Of a stretch of DNA of 64,000 nt, positions 42,718 to 51,023 are shown in pieces. The position numbers and the translations under genes are program-made. Under the pieces are notes generated by a model. It saw nothing but the letters and a program-made list of their open reading frames with translations. It was not told the origin of the DNA and made no database searches. Position 1 is the first letter of the stretch. Every line of letters begins with the position of its first letter. The DNA is from Phytohabitans maris (lineage in GTDB: Bacteria > Actinomycetota > Actinomycetes > Mycobacteriales > Micromonosporaceae): positions 62,001 through 126,000 of the forward strand of contig NZ_JAVHUY010000004.1 of the NCBI RefSeq assembly GCF_031085175.1, read 5' to 3'.

Positions 42718-45227
42718 GGCCTTGAGCTTGCCATGGCCAGGTACTTCCCGGTCCGCGACCCGCTGGCCGCCACCTGCTCGGGTGTCCCCTCCGCGACCAC
42801 CTCGCCACCCGCGGCTCCACCTCCCGGCCCGAGGTCGACCACCCAGTCGGCGGCCCGGATGACGTCCAGGTCGTGCTCGATGGTGAGGACGGTGTTGCCC
42901 GCGTCGACCAGCCGCTGGAGCACGCCGAGCAGCCGTGCGGTGTCCGCCGGGTGCAGTCCGGTCGTCGGTTCGTCCAACAGGTAGACGGTCCGTCCGGTGG
43001 ACCTGCGGGCCAGCTCCTTGGCCAGTTTGATCCGCTGCGCCTCGCCGCCGGAGAGCGTGGTGGCCGGCTGCCCGAGCGGCAGGTAGCCGAGGCCGACGTC
43101 GGCGAGCAGCCGCAGCCGGCTGGCCGCGGCGGGCACCTCCGCGAACGTATCGAGCGCGTCGGCGACCGTCATGTCGAGCGCCTCGGCGATGTCGCGCCCG
43201 TTGTACCGCACCGACAGCACCTCGCGGTTGAACCGCCGGCCGCGGCACGACGGGCAGCGCACCTCCACCGCGGGCAGGAAGTGCATCGACACGCTCAGCA
43301 CGCCCGCGCCGGTGCACCGCTCGCACCGTCCACCCGCGACATTGAACGAGAAGTGCCCGGCGGTGAGCCCTCGCCTGCGCGCGTCCTCCGTCGCCGCGAA
43401 CGCCTCCCGGATCGGCGTGAACAGGTCCGAGTAGGTCGCCGCGTTCGACCGCGGCACCCGCCCGATCGCCTGCTGGTCGATGGTCACCACCTTGTCGAGG
43501 TGCTCCCACCCGTCGATCCCGTCGTGCGGGCCGGGCGGGTCGCCGGCGCCGTGGAAGTGGCGCCGGGCCGCGCGGTCCACGACGTCGAGGAGCAGTGACG
43601 ACTTGCCCGAGCCGGACGGGCCGGTGACCGCGACGAGGAGACCGAGCGGCAACCGTACCGTGACGTCTTTGAGGTTGTGGGCTTTCGCTCCGCGGACGAC
43701 CAGGGCGCGGCCGCTCGCCGCCCGCCGGGTGGCGGGCACCGGCACCGTCCGCCGGCCGGCGAGGTGGTCGCCGGTCACCGACCCCGCGGTGGCGGCGACC
43801 TCTTCCGGGGTACCGGTGGCCACGATCCGCCCGCCGTCCCGCCCGGCCCCGGGGCCGACGTCGACGACGTGGTCGGCCGCGCGCAGCACGTCGAGGTCGT
43901 GCTCGATGACCAGGACGGTGTTGCCGAGGTCGCGCAGGCGGCGCAGCACCTCGACGAGGCGCTCGGTGTCCGCCGGGTGCAGGCCGATGGTCGGCTCGTC
44001 CAGCACGTACAGCACGCCGGTGAGCCCCGAGCCGAGCAGCGCGGCGAGCCGGAGCCGCTGCGCCTCGCCGGCCGAGAGGGAGGGGGTGCCGCGTTCGAGC
44101 GTCAGGTACTCCACGCCGACGTCGACCAGGCGCCGCACCCGTTCCCGGAGGTCGGCGATGACCGGCTCGGCGAAGGCGTGCTCCTGCTTCGTGGTGTTGT
44201 CCCCGATCCCCGCTATCCAGGCGGCCAGCTCTTCGAGCGGCATCCGGGCGGCGTCCACGATGGACAGCCCGGCGACGGTGACCCGGCGGCTCTCCGCCCG
44301 CAGGCGGGTGCCTTCGCAGTCGGGGCAGGTCTCGGTGGTGAGCAGCTGCTCCATCTTCTCCCGGTAGGCGGCGTCCTCGACCCGGTCCGCGTACCGGCGC
44401 AGCACGTTCGTCAGGACGCCTTCGAAGCGCCCCTTGCCGGCCGTGGCGGGTGGCGGCGTGTCCGGGAAGTGCCGGTCGAACTCGGCGCTCCCGACCCCGT
44501 GCAGCAGCAGGTCGCGGGCGGCCGGCGCGAGGTCCTTCACCGGCGTGCCCGGGGCGAACGCGAAGCCGTAGTGGCGGGCGGCGGCCCGCAGCACGCCGAT
44601 GTTGTGCTCGGTGAGGACCCGCGGCCAGCCGAGCACCGCGCCGCCGTCGACGCTCCGCGACTCGTCCACGATGCGGCCGGCGTCCGCGCGGTGCACGGTG
44701 CCGATGCCGGTGCAGGTGGGGCAGGCGCCGGCTGGCTTGTTGAACGAGAAGTGGCCCATCACCAGGTTGGGCACGGGTGCCCCGCAGTGCGGGCAGGGGA
44801 GCGCGTCGGTGGCCGCCTCGTCCCAGTCGTCTTCGCTGGCGACGTCGTACGCCGGCGGCACGTCGGCGCCGCAGGCCGGGCAGGGGCGGTGGCCGATGCG
44901 CGCCCAGAGCAGGCGCAGGTAGGTGAAGACCTCGGTCGCGGTGCCCACTGTGGAGCGTGGGCTGCGGTTGGTCAGATGCTGGTCGATGCTGATGGAGGGC
45001 GAGAGCCCGGTGATCGAGTCGACGGCCGGCTTGCTCACGAACGCGGTGACCATGCCGAGCGACTCCAGGTACTGCCGCTGCCCCTCCCGGTGCAGGGTGT
45101 CGAAGGCGAGCGTCGACTTCCCCGACCCTGACAAACCGGTCAGGACGACGAGCTTGCGCTTGGGCACGGCGAGCGTCACGTTCTTGAGGTTGTGCAGCCG
45201 AGCCCCGGTAACGGTGATCCACTCCAT
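42714..45227 (-). CDS. UvrA paralogue (UvrA2-like excinuclease ATPase)
   Basis: Twin ABC ATPase of 837 aa, shorter than UvrA1 (about 940-970). First Walker A GLSGSGKST, second GPSGSGKSS; signatures LSAGEAQRLRLAALLGSGL and LSGGEAQRIKLAKELA; zinc-finger CxxC pairs in CPACG/CPHCG, CPTCTG/CPDCEG and CERCTG/CPSCRG. UvrA2 proteins of actinomycetes are linked to drug or DNA-damage tolerance and partly lack the UvrB-binding region, which fits the length. ATG with GAAGG upstream. The SMP-30 gene overlaps its 3' end. It is divergent from the double MerR regulator, a plausible controller. Confidence 0.9.
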   Translation of the reverse strand: MEWITVTGARLHNLKNVTLAVPKRKLVVLTGLSGSGKSTLAFDTLHREGQRQYLESLGMVTAFVSKPAVDSITGLSPSISIDQHLTNRSPRSTVGTATEVFTYLRLLWARIGHRPCPACGADVPPAYDVASEDDWDEAATDALPCPHCGAPVPNLVMGHFSFNKPAGACPTCTGIGTVHRADAGRIVDESRSVDGGAVLGWPRVLTEHNIGVLRAAARHYGFAFAPGTPVKDLAPAARDLLLHGVGSAEFDRHFPDTPPPATAGKGRFEGVLTNVLRRYADRVEDAAYREKMEQLLTTETCPDCEGTRLRAESRRVTVAGLSIVDAARMPLEELAAWIAGIGDNTTKQEHAFAEPVIADLRERVRRLVDVGVEYLTLERGTPSLSAGEAQRLRLAALLGSGLTGVLYVLDEPTIGLHPADTERLVEVLRRLRDLGNTVLVIEHDLDVLRAADHVVDVGPGAGRDGGRIVATGTPEEVAATAGSVTGDHLAGRRTVPVPATRRAASGRALVVRGAKAHNLKDVTVRLPLGLLVAVTGPSGSGKSSLLLDVVDRAARRHFHGAGDPPGPHDGIDGWEHLDKVVTIDQQAIGRVPRSNAATYSDLFTPIREAFAATEDARRRGLTAGHFSFNVAGGRCERCTGAGVLSVSMHFLPAVEVRCPSCRGRRFNREVLSVRYNGRDIAEALDMTVADALDTFAEVPAAASRLRLLADVGLGYLPLGQPATTLSGGEAQRIKLAKELARRSTGRTVYLLDEPTTGLHPADTARLLGVLQRLVDAGNTVLTIEHDLDVIRAADWVVDLGPGGGAAGGEVVAEGTPEQVAASGSRTGKYLAMASSRP

Positions 45228-45233
45228 ACCTTC

Positions 45234-45251
45234 AAGTTTCTCATTGAACTT
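45234..45251. promoter_or_regulatory. Short inverted repeat in the UvrA2/MerR divergent region
   Basis: AAGTT (45234-45238) and AACTT (45247-45251) with an 8 nt spacer lie just upstream of the UvrA2-like start in a low-GC part of the 170 bp divergent gap. It is a possible MerR-type site, weak on its own. Confidence 0.3.
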
Positions 45252-45397
45252 CCTGTAGAGACTTTTTCTCCAACCTGCCTCGTATGCTGGGCTCGATGCC
45301 CGGCAGGGTTTCCCCGTTCGATAAGGGCCACACTCTGTCGCCGGAGCTGATGATCCATTCTTTAAACCCTCAACACGGTGTGGAAGGAGACGGTGAG

Positions 45398-46504
45398 ATG
45401 CGGACGGTCGACCTGGCGCGCGCGGCGGGCGTGTCGACCCAGCAGATCCGCAACTACGAGGAGGCCGGGCTGCTGCCCCCGGTGCCCCGCACGGAGAGCG
45501 GCTACCGCACGTTCGAGGAGGTCCACCTCCGCGCGGTGCTCGCCTACCGCGCGCTGGCCGCGGGGCACGGCCCGGAGGCGGCGCGCACCATCATGCGCGC
45601 GCTCCTGGCCGGCGACGTCGCGAACGCCCTCGCCCTCGTGGACGCCGGCCACGCCACCCTCCACGCCGAACGCGCCGCTCTCCGCACGACGGCGGCCGCC
45701 CTGGAAGCGGTCGCCGGTTCATCCGCCGCGCCCGTTTCAGCGGCCACGCCAGTTTCGGCCGCCGCGCCTCCGTCCGCTGCCGCTGGTCCGCCCGTCGCCC
45801 CTGGCGGCCCTGCGTCCGTCGCCCCCGATGGTCCCGCGCCTGCGACTGGCGACGGCCTCGTGGCCGCTGGCGGCCCTGTGGCTGGTGGCGGTGCTGCGGC
45901 TGGTGGCGGTCTTGTGGCTGGCGGTGGTGCTGTGGCGTCTTCTCTCCCGGCTCGCGGCGCTGTGGATGGTGTCGCTGTGGGTGGCCGTGGCCTTGTGGGT
46001 GCAGACCCTGCGGATGTGCGTGGTGCTGTGGACGGCGGTCCTGTGCATGGGCGCGGTGCTGTGGACGCCGGCGGTGTGAGCGCCGCCGGCGGCGGTGCCT
46101 TCGGCGCCGGCCGTGCGGGTGGCGGTGGGCCAGCGGCGGTCGAGGCCGGATCGGAGCTGAGCGTGGGGGAGCTCGCCGCCGAGCTGGGGGTGCGGCCCTC
46201 GGCCCTGCGGGTCTGGGAGGCGGCCGGCCTGCTCTCGCCGCGCCGCGAGCGGATCACCGGCTACCGCCGCTACGGCCCGGCCGAGGTCCGTGACGCCCGG
46301 ATGATCCGGATGCTGCGGCAGAGCTGGTATCCCCTGCCGCAGATCGCCCCCATCCTCGAAGGACTGCGCCGCACCGGCAGCAGCGACGCCCTGCGCGAGG
46401 CCGTCGCCGACCGCCAGGCCCAGCTCACCCGCCGGTCGGCGGCGCTGCTGGACGGCGCCGCCCACCTCAGCCGCTACCTCGCGGACTTCCCGCCCGCCTC
46501 GTGA
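45398..46504 (+). CDS. Double MerR-type regulator with low-complexity linker
   Basis: Regulator of 368 aa with two MerR helix-turn-helix domains. Domain 1 (residues 1-70): VDLARAAGVSTQQIRNYEEAGLLPP, SGYRTFEEVHLRAVLAYRAL. Domain 2 (about 255-320): VGELAAELGVRPSALRVWEAAGLLSP, GYRRYGPAEVRDARMIRML. Between them, about residues 108-250 are almost only Ala, Gly, Pro and Val, and in this stretch the DNA becomes G/T-rich with many GGT and GCT codons unlike the rest of the gene. Homologues normally have a short linker. AAGGAGA precedes the ATG. Probably controls the divergent UvrA2-like gene. Confidence 0.85.
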   Translation: MRTVDLARAAGVSTQQIRNYEEAGLLPPVPRTESGYRTFEEVHLRAVLAYRALAAGHGPEAARTIMRALLAGDVANALALVDAGHATLHAERAALRTTAAALEAVAGSSAAPVSAATPVSAAAPPSAAAGPPVAPGGPASVAPDGPAPATGDGLVAAGGPVAGGGAAAGGGLVAGGGAVASSLPARGAVDGVAVGGRGLVGADPADVRGAVDGGPVHGRGAVDAGGVSAAGGGAFGAGRAGGGGPAAVEAGSELSVGELAAELGVRPSALRVWEAAGLLSPRRERITGYRRYGPAEVRDARMIRMLRQSWYPLPQIAPILEGLRRTGSSDALREAVADRQAQLTRRSAALLDGAAHLSRYLADFPPAS

Positions 46505-46751
46505 TCGTCCCCGAATCCCGTGTGGTGCCGGACTGCGCCGGGTTGGGCCTGACCCGTGGGCGGTTGTGGATGGCTCGTCTGTCCACCCGACTCCGTGAAT
46601 CGGCCCTCGACCCGGGCGGTGCGGCACTCCGCCCGCGTGTGCCGTCGATGGGCCGGGGGTTGGCCTGTCCGGGGTGACTCGGCGGCCCGTCCGGGTTCGC
46701 CGGTGGCGCAAGGTGAGGCGTGGGTCAACTTTCATTCCCCCGCACCGCGCC
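46505..46751. other. Intergenic gap, nothing recognised
   Basis: About 250 bp between the convergent double-MerR and dehydrogenase genes. Composition is ordinary for the genome. I see no coding sequence, RNA or strong hairpin in it. Confidence 0.4.
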
Positions 46752-47732
46752 TCAAATGGTGACGACCACCTTGCCGGTGGCGTGCCCCGCGCGGAGGTAG
46801 CGGATCGCGGCCGGGACCTCCACCAGCGGAAACGTGCGGTCGACGACCGGCGTCAGGCTGCCGTCCGCGGCCATCGCGCGCAGCGATTCCAGGTCCGCGG
46901 GGGTGACCTTGGAGAGCAGGGGGACGAGCCGTTGCCTCGTGAACGGCGACAGTGCCATCGCCGCCAGCTGCCGCTGCGTGCCCTGGAGGATCCGGCCGCC
47001 GCCGCTCCCGCCGGCCGGCTCGGCGCCCACGATGACGAGTGTCCCCTGTGGAGCGAGTGCCCGGCGCAGCCGTCGCAGTGGGCGGCCGCCGGCGGTGTCC
47101 ACTATGGCGTCCCAGCGCCGGGCGCCGCCCAGCGCGTCGCCACGGGTGTAGTCGACCACCTCGTCGGCGCCGAGCTTGCGGACGAGCTCGGCCTTGGCCG
47201 GGCCGCACACACCGGTGACGTGCGCGCCGGCGGCGCTGGCGAGCTGTACCGCGAACGTCCCGACGCCGCCGCCCGCGCCCAGCACGAACACACTCTGTCC
47301 ACGCTGGACGGAGACGGCGCGCAGCGCCTGGACGGCGGTGCAGCCGGAGACCGGGATCGCGGCGGCCTGGGCGTAGCTGATGCCAGGTGGCTTGGCGGCC
47401 AGGCGGTCCACCGGCGCTCGAAGGTACTCGGCCAGCGCACCCTCGGACGAGCCGAAGACCTCGTCGCCGGGGCGGAACCGGGTGACGCCCGCGCCCACCG
47501 CCGCCACCTCGCCGGCGAAGTCCAGCCCCGGCACCGGCACCCGCGGTCGGCGCAGGCCGGTCACGATCCGCGCCGCGAACGGCAGGCCGGTGATCGTGTG
47601 CCAGGTGCCGTGGTCGACGGCGGCGGCCCGTACCCGGACGAGGACCTCGCCCGCGACGGGCGCCGGCATTTCCGTCTCGCACACCTGGAGCGCGTCGGGG
47701 TCGCAGTAGGACTCCCGCACGACCGCCCTCAT
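46752..47732 (-). CDS. NAD(P)-dependent MDR oxidoreductase (quinone-reductase-like)
   Basis: Zinc-independent medium-chain dehydrogenase/reductase of 326 aa. GroES-like domain: LVRVRAAAVDHGTWHTITG and PGLDFAGEVAAVGAGVTRFRPGDEVFG. Cofactor domain: VFVLGAGGGVGTFAVQLASA, the NADPH-type glycine motif, and VDTAGGRPL. The catalytic-zinc Cys of alcohol dehydrogenases is absent, as in quinone oxidoreductases. The ATG overlaps the stop of the DUF4386-like gene by 4 bp (ATGA), so the two are cotranscribed. Confidence 0.9.
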   Translation of the reverse strand: MRAVVRESYCDPDALQVCETEMPAPVAGEVLVRVRAAAVDHGTWHTITGLPFAARIVTGLRRPRVPVPGLDFAGEVAAVGAGVTRFRPGDEVFGSSEGALAEYLRAPVDRLAAKPPGISYAQAAAIPVSGCTAVQALRAVSVQRGQSVFVLGAGGGVGTFAVQLASAAGAHVTGVCGPAKAELVRKLGADEVVDYTRGDALGGARRWDAIVDTAGGRPLRRLRRALAPQGTLVIVGAEPAGGSGGGRILQGTQRQLAAMALSPFTRQRLVPLLSKVTPADLESLRAMAADGSLTPVVDRTFPLVEVPAAIRYLRAGHATGKVVVTI

Positions 47733-48169
47733 CGGTCCACCGCCGCGGTCTCCGTCCGGCCGGAGTCCGGCGTGGCAGTCTCCGTCCGGCCGGAGTCCGG
47801 CGTCGCGGTCTCCACCTGGACGGAGTCCGGAGTGGCTGTGTCAGTGCGGGCTGGTTCCGACGCCGAGGTGTCCGGCGCATGGTGGGCCGGCGTGGTGGAG
47901 GCCGGTGTCGCGAGGGCCGGTGTCGCTGGAGCCGGCTTGAGCAGCGCGTGCATCGTGAGGCCGACCAGCAGAACGCACGTGATGTTGACGAGGTCGGTGG
48001 CGAAGCCGGCCCGGAAGAGCGTGGCCGACTCGGCGATGTTGGCGGCGGTGGCGGCCGCGTCGCCCGGCACGAGCGCGCCCGAGCGCACGTACAGCTCGGC
48101 GAAGCCGCCGGTCACCGCCACGATCAGGTAGAGCAGGCCCGCCGTGCGGGCGAGCGTTCTCGGGGTCAT
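47729..48169 (-). CDS. Truncated DUF4386-like membrane protein with repeat tail
   Basis: Protein of 146 aa. Residues 1-78 match the beginning of DUF4386 proteins (RTLARTAGLLYLIVAVTGGFAELYVRS, then FRAGFATDLVNITCVLLVGLTMHALLK), covering two membrane helices. Full-length members are about 210-240 residues with six or more helices. Here the rest is replaced by a soluble Pro/Ala/Thr-rich tail ending in three 10-residue repeats of the form TATPDSGRTE. The DNA repeat unit is 30 bp (47748-47837). The protein may be a decayed remnant kept open by in-frame repeats. Confidence 0.65.
   Translation of the reverse strand: MTPRTLARTAGLLYLIVAVTGGFAELYVRSGALVPGDAAATAANIAESATLFRAGFATDLVNITCVLLVGLTMHALLKPAPATPALATPASTTPAHHAPDTSASEPARTDTATPDSVQVETATPDSGRTETATPDSGRTETAAVDR
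47748..47837. repeat. Three tandem 30 bp repeats in the DUF4386-like gene
   Basis: Units at 47748-47777, 47778-47807 and 47808-47837; the first two differ at only a few bases, the third is more diverged. The period is a multiple of three, so copy-number change keeps the frame. Confidence 0.75.
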
Positions 48170-48226
48170 GGCCGGTCCTTCCCGTGTACAGAAAACTTGA
48201 CACTATGAAGGTAAAGCAGCTCCGAC

Positions 48227-48385
48227 ATGGTGTCAACAATTCTTAACAGCGAAGGCCGCGCTCCACCTCACCTGTACGCGGACGACCAGGCCGGGGAGGC
48301 GCGCCGCTTACTTGAGCCCGGTGTCAACTTCGTACGGCACCACGAGGACCCGGACGACGACTACGTGATGGACACTGTGGACTGA
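48227..48385 (+). CDS. Possible small acidic protein (52 aa) with a TTA codon
   Basis: An ATG at 48227 opens a 52-codon frame that ends in a strongly acidic tail (HHEDPDDDYVMDTVD) and stops at 48385. It contains a TTA leucine codon at residue 28, rare in these genomes and, in streptomycetes, a sign of bldA-dependent translation. Upstream is a low-GC region with TTGACA at 48198-48203. No ribosome-binding site stands out and I recognise no family, so it could be chance. Confidence 0.35.
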   Translation: MVSTILNSEGRAPPHLYADDQAGEARRLLEPGVNFVRHHEDPDDDYVMDTVD

Positions 48386-48393
48386 GTCACCGG

Positions 48394-48999
48394 TCAGCCG
48401 GGCGGCGCGCCCATCGGGGTGGCTCGCAGGGCCCGCGCGACGGTCACCAGGTTTGCCGCCATCGCCCGCCCGGTCTTCGCCGACCAGTCGTGGCCGCGCT
48501 CGTCGTCCAGGTAGTCCGGTCCGGCCCCCGGCCCGAGATGCCAGTACGTCCACGCCTGGCCGGGCACGGTGTACCCGATATCCACAAGCCCCCCGCAGAT
48601 CTCACTGATCACGTGGTGCGCGCCGTCCTCGTTGCCGGTGTTGACCACGCCGGCCACGCGGTTGTACGCGACCGGGCGCCCGTCGCCGTCGGTCTCGGAG
48701 AGCATCGCGTCCATCCGCTCCAGCACCCGCTGCGCCACCGACGAGGGGTGACCCAGCCAGGTTGGCGTCGCGATGACGAGAATCTCCGAGCGCAGGAGCT
48801 GGTCGTGGATCTGCGGCCACTGGTCGCCCGCGCCCATGTCGGTGCTGACGCCGGGCAGGATGTTGCGGTCGACCGCACGTACCCACTCGACCTCCACCCC
48901 GCGTTTCCCCAGCTCGTCGGCGACCACGCGGGCCAGCGCCTCGGTGTTGGAGGCGGCCGGACTGGGCTTCAGGGTGCAGTTGATGACGAGTGCGCGCAT
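48394..48999 (-). CDS. NADPH-dependent FMN reductase / flavodoxin-family protein
   Basis: Cytoplasmic flavoprotein of 201 aa. N-terminal FMN phosphate-binding strand-loop ALVINCTLKPSPAASNTEALA, the central VIATPTWLGHPSSVAQRVLERMDA, and GVVNTGNEDGAHHVISEICGGL, where the Asn/Gly pattern contacts the isoalloxazine. Similar proteins are annotated as NAD(P)H-dependent oxidoreductases. The ATG at 48999 starts exactly at the first beta strand; an upstream GTG adds 17 unneeded residues. Confidence 0.88.
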   Translation of the reverse strand: MRALVINCTLKPSPAASNTEALARVVADELGKRGVEVEWVRAVDRNILPGVSTDMGAGDQWPQIHDQLLRSEILVIATPTWLGHPSSVAQRVLERMDAMLSETDGDGRPVAYNRVAGVVNTGNEDGAHHVISEICGGLVDIGYTVPGQAWTYWHLGPGAGPDYLDDERGHDWSAKTGRAMAANLVTVARALRATPMGAPPG

Positions 49000-49115
49000 A
49001 CCGCAGCGGTACCCGCCTCGGGCCCGCCCCAAGCGTCCCACCGGACGCACCGGAAGTTGACGGCGCCGTCAGGTTCGCCGTCCACATCCCTTGTTAGGGT
49101 CGCAGTCAGCGTCGC

Positions 49116-49649
49116 GTGCCGGTGGCGGGCAGCGTCAGGCATGGAGGCGCCCAACGGGAAGGTCCGACGTTGGTCGTCCCCGACCGCGCCGTCGCGCTCA
49201 GCATCCAGCTCACCCGCACCCACCAGGCTCTCCGTGAACGGCTCGACGCGCTGCGCCAGGAGGTGCTCTCCGGCGGTCCGGTCGGCCCGCCCGCCGGCTC
49301 TGACCTGCTGCGACACTGTGCCGGCTTCTGCGCGGCGCTGGAGAGGCACCACACCGGCGAGGACGGCGGGCTCTTTCCCGCGCTGCGGCGGGAGTTTCCC
49401 GAGCTGGCGCCGACGATCGACAAGCTCGCCGAGGACCACGGGCTGATCGCCGGCCTCCTGCGCCGGGTCGACGAGCTGGTCGCCGGCGCGGCCGATCCGG
49501 CGATGCTCGTGGGCGAGCTCGACGGGCTCGCGGCCATCATGGACTCCCACTTCGCGTTCGAGGAACGCCGGGTCGGCGCGGCGATCGACGCGCTGAACGC
49601 GTCGCGGCGAGAGATGGCGGCGGCCGAGTGGGCGACCACAGGCGGGTAG
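49116..49649 (+). CDS. Hemerythrin domain protein
   Basis: Predicted four-helix-bundle diiron protein. Ligand pattern: RTHQALRERL (first His), LERHHTGEDGGLF (His plus Glu), AEDHGLIAGLL and DSHFAFEERRVG (His and Glu). Hemerythrin-like proteins bind oxygen, NO or iron. With the GTG at 49116 the product is 177 aa, but the first ~25 residues are low-complexity. A TTG at 49170 preceded by GGGAAGG gives the standard N-terminus and may be the real start. No signal peptide is present. Confidence 0.82.
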   Translation: MPVAGSVRHGGAQREGPTLVVPDRAVALSIQLTRTHQALRERLDALRQEVLSGGPVGPPAGSDLLRHCAGFCAALERHHTGEDGGLFPALRREFPELAPTIDKLAEDHGLIAGLLRRVDELVAGAADPAMLVGELDGLAAIMDSHFAFEERRVGAAIDALNASRREMAAAEWATTGG

Positions 49650-50303
49650 GCCGCCCTCTTTCCGCGCCGGTCGCCGGCCGGTGGGTCGCCGTGGCCGCGC
49701 ACGACCGAAGGCGGCCTGTGGATGAACAACCTGCTTGCGGACCGCCGGTCGAGGGCGGCGTTCGCTGGCTGTGCGCGGTCGGTACCGGTACGCGTGCGGA
49801 GCACGAGCCGGCGCCGGGGCATCGCTTCGAGGGCGTCGTTCGCAACATGAGAACGTGTCGGATATCCGTCGGTCTGCCGTCACGGAACGCCGGTACATTC
49901 GTTTGGCACGGCGGAAAGCCCGGTTGGGGTCGTGGGGAGACCGTGGGGGATCTTGTTCGCAACCTGCTCGTGGTGAGTGGGCGCCTGGTGCCGGGCCGGG
50001 GCTTGTAACGCCCTTCGGCGGCACCGCCTCCCTGGCGCAGCCACCAGTGGCCCAGGTTCGCGCCCTCACGGAGCTTCCCTTGGTGGTCGGGGCGCCCTGC
50101 GCGGCACTGGGAACCGCGCCGGATGCCCCGACCACACCCGCGGCACCGCCGGCACCGCGATCAGCGGGCGGGCCAGCGCCTCCTCCCTCCACAGGGTCGC
50201 GGCCGCTCGGCGGCAGCGCGCTGTATCCACAGGTAAGTTCGTGATCGGGTCACCCTTCCCATCCGTGTTCATCTGTGAACACATCTTCGAGGAGGCTCGA
50301 TCA
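49650..50303. other. Long intergenic gap with an 18 bp palindrome at its end
   Basis: About 650 bp without a gene I can support. GTTCGCAAC occurs twice, near 49840 and 49955. Immediately before the RibD-like gene, GTGTTCA (50265-50271) and TGAACAC (50276-50282) form a perfect inverted repeat with a 4 nt centre, 21 bp before the start codon; it is a candidate operator. The rest shows only mixed GC-rich sequence. Confidence 0.45.
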
Positions 50304-51023
50304 GTGGGTGAGCGGCCGTACATCCTGCTCAGCTGCGGCATGTCCATCGACGGGTACCTGGACAACGCGGGCGGGAAGCGGCTGCTGCTCTCCAACGACG
50401 CCGACTTCGACCGAGTGGACGACGTACGGGCGAGCTGTGACGCCATCATGGTCGGCGCGGGTACCGTGCGGCTGGACAACCCACGGCTGCTGGTGCGCTC
50501 CGCCGAACGCCGCTCGGACCGGGTCGCTCGCGGCCTGCATCCCACGCCGGTCAAGGTGACGGTGACCGGCGGTGGCAAACTTGACCCCTCCGCCGACTTC
50601 TTCCAGGCCGGCGATGTGGACAAGCTCGTGTACTGCGCCAGCGAGGCTGTGGACGAGACCCGTGAACGGCTGGCCGACGCGGCGACCGTCGTGGACGCCG
50701 GCGAGCCGGTCGACTTCTGCAGGGTGATGACCGACCTGCACGACCGCGGCGTACGGCGGCTGATGGTCGAGGGCGGCGGGCGCGTCCACACCCAGTTCCT
50801 CACGGCGGGGCTGGTGGACGAGCTGCACCTGGTGATCGCGCCGTTCTTCGTCGGGGACTCGCGGGCGCCCCGGTTCGTCGGCGACGGTGCGTTTCCGTGG
50901 GGGCCGGACCGGCGGGCGGCGCTCGTGGAGGTACGGCAGATCGGCGACGTGGTGCTGCTGCGGTACGCGCTCTCCGAGCGGTTCGAGAAGGATGCCGGCC
51001 GCGGCTCTCCCAGGGTGGGCTGA
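50304..51023 (+). CDS. RibD C-terminal-domain reductase (dihydrofolate-reductase-like)
   Basis: Protein of 239 aa with the RibD_C fold: SCGMSIDGYLDNAGGKRLLLSN at the start, RASCDAIMVGAGTVRLDNPRLLVR, LMVEGGGRVHTQFLTAGLVDELHLVIAPFFVG at the end. In riboflavin synthesis this domain reduces the ribose of a pyrimidine intermediate with NADPH. The deaminase domain of full RibD is missing, so it is a stand-alone reductase of unproven substrate. GTG at 50304 with GGAGG eight bases upstream. The palindrome at 50265-50282 probably controls it. Confidence 0.88.
   Translation: MGERPYILLSCGMSIDGYLDNAGGKRLLLSNDADFDRVDDVRASCDAIMVGAGTVRLDNPRLLVRSAERRSDRVARGLHPTPVKVTVTGGGKLDPSADFFQAGDVDKLVYCASEAVDETRERLADAATVVDAGEPVDFCRVMTDLHDRGVRRLMVEGGGRVHTQFLTAGLVDELHLVIAPFFVGDSRAPRFVGDGAFPWGPDRRAALVEVRQIGDVVLLRYALSERFEKDAGRGSPRVG

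Noticed and set aside
50265-50282. LexA/SOS box upstream of the RibD-like gene
   Set aside because: The half-sites are in the reverse order of the actinomycete LexA consensus (GAAC-N4-GTTC).
49650-50303. A further gene in the long gap before the RibD-like reductase
   Set aside because: Candidate frames on both strands lack any family pattern, have no ribosome-binding site and show no codon-position bias typical of neighbours.
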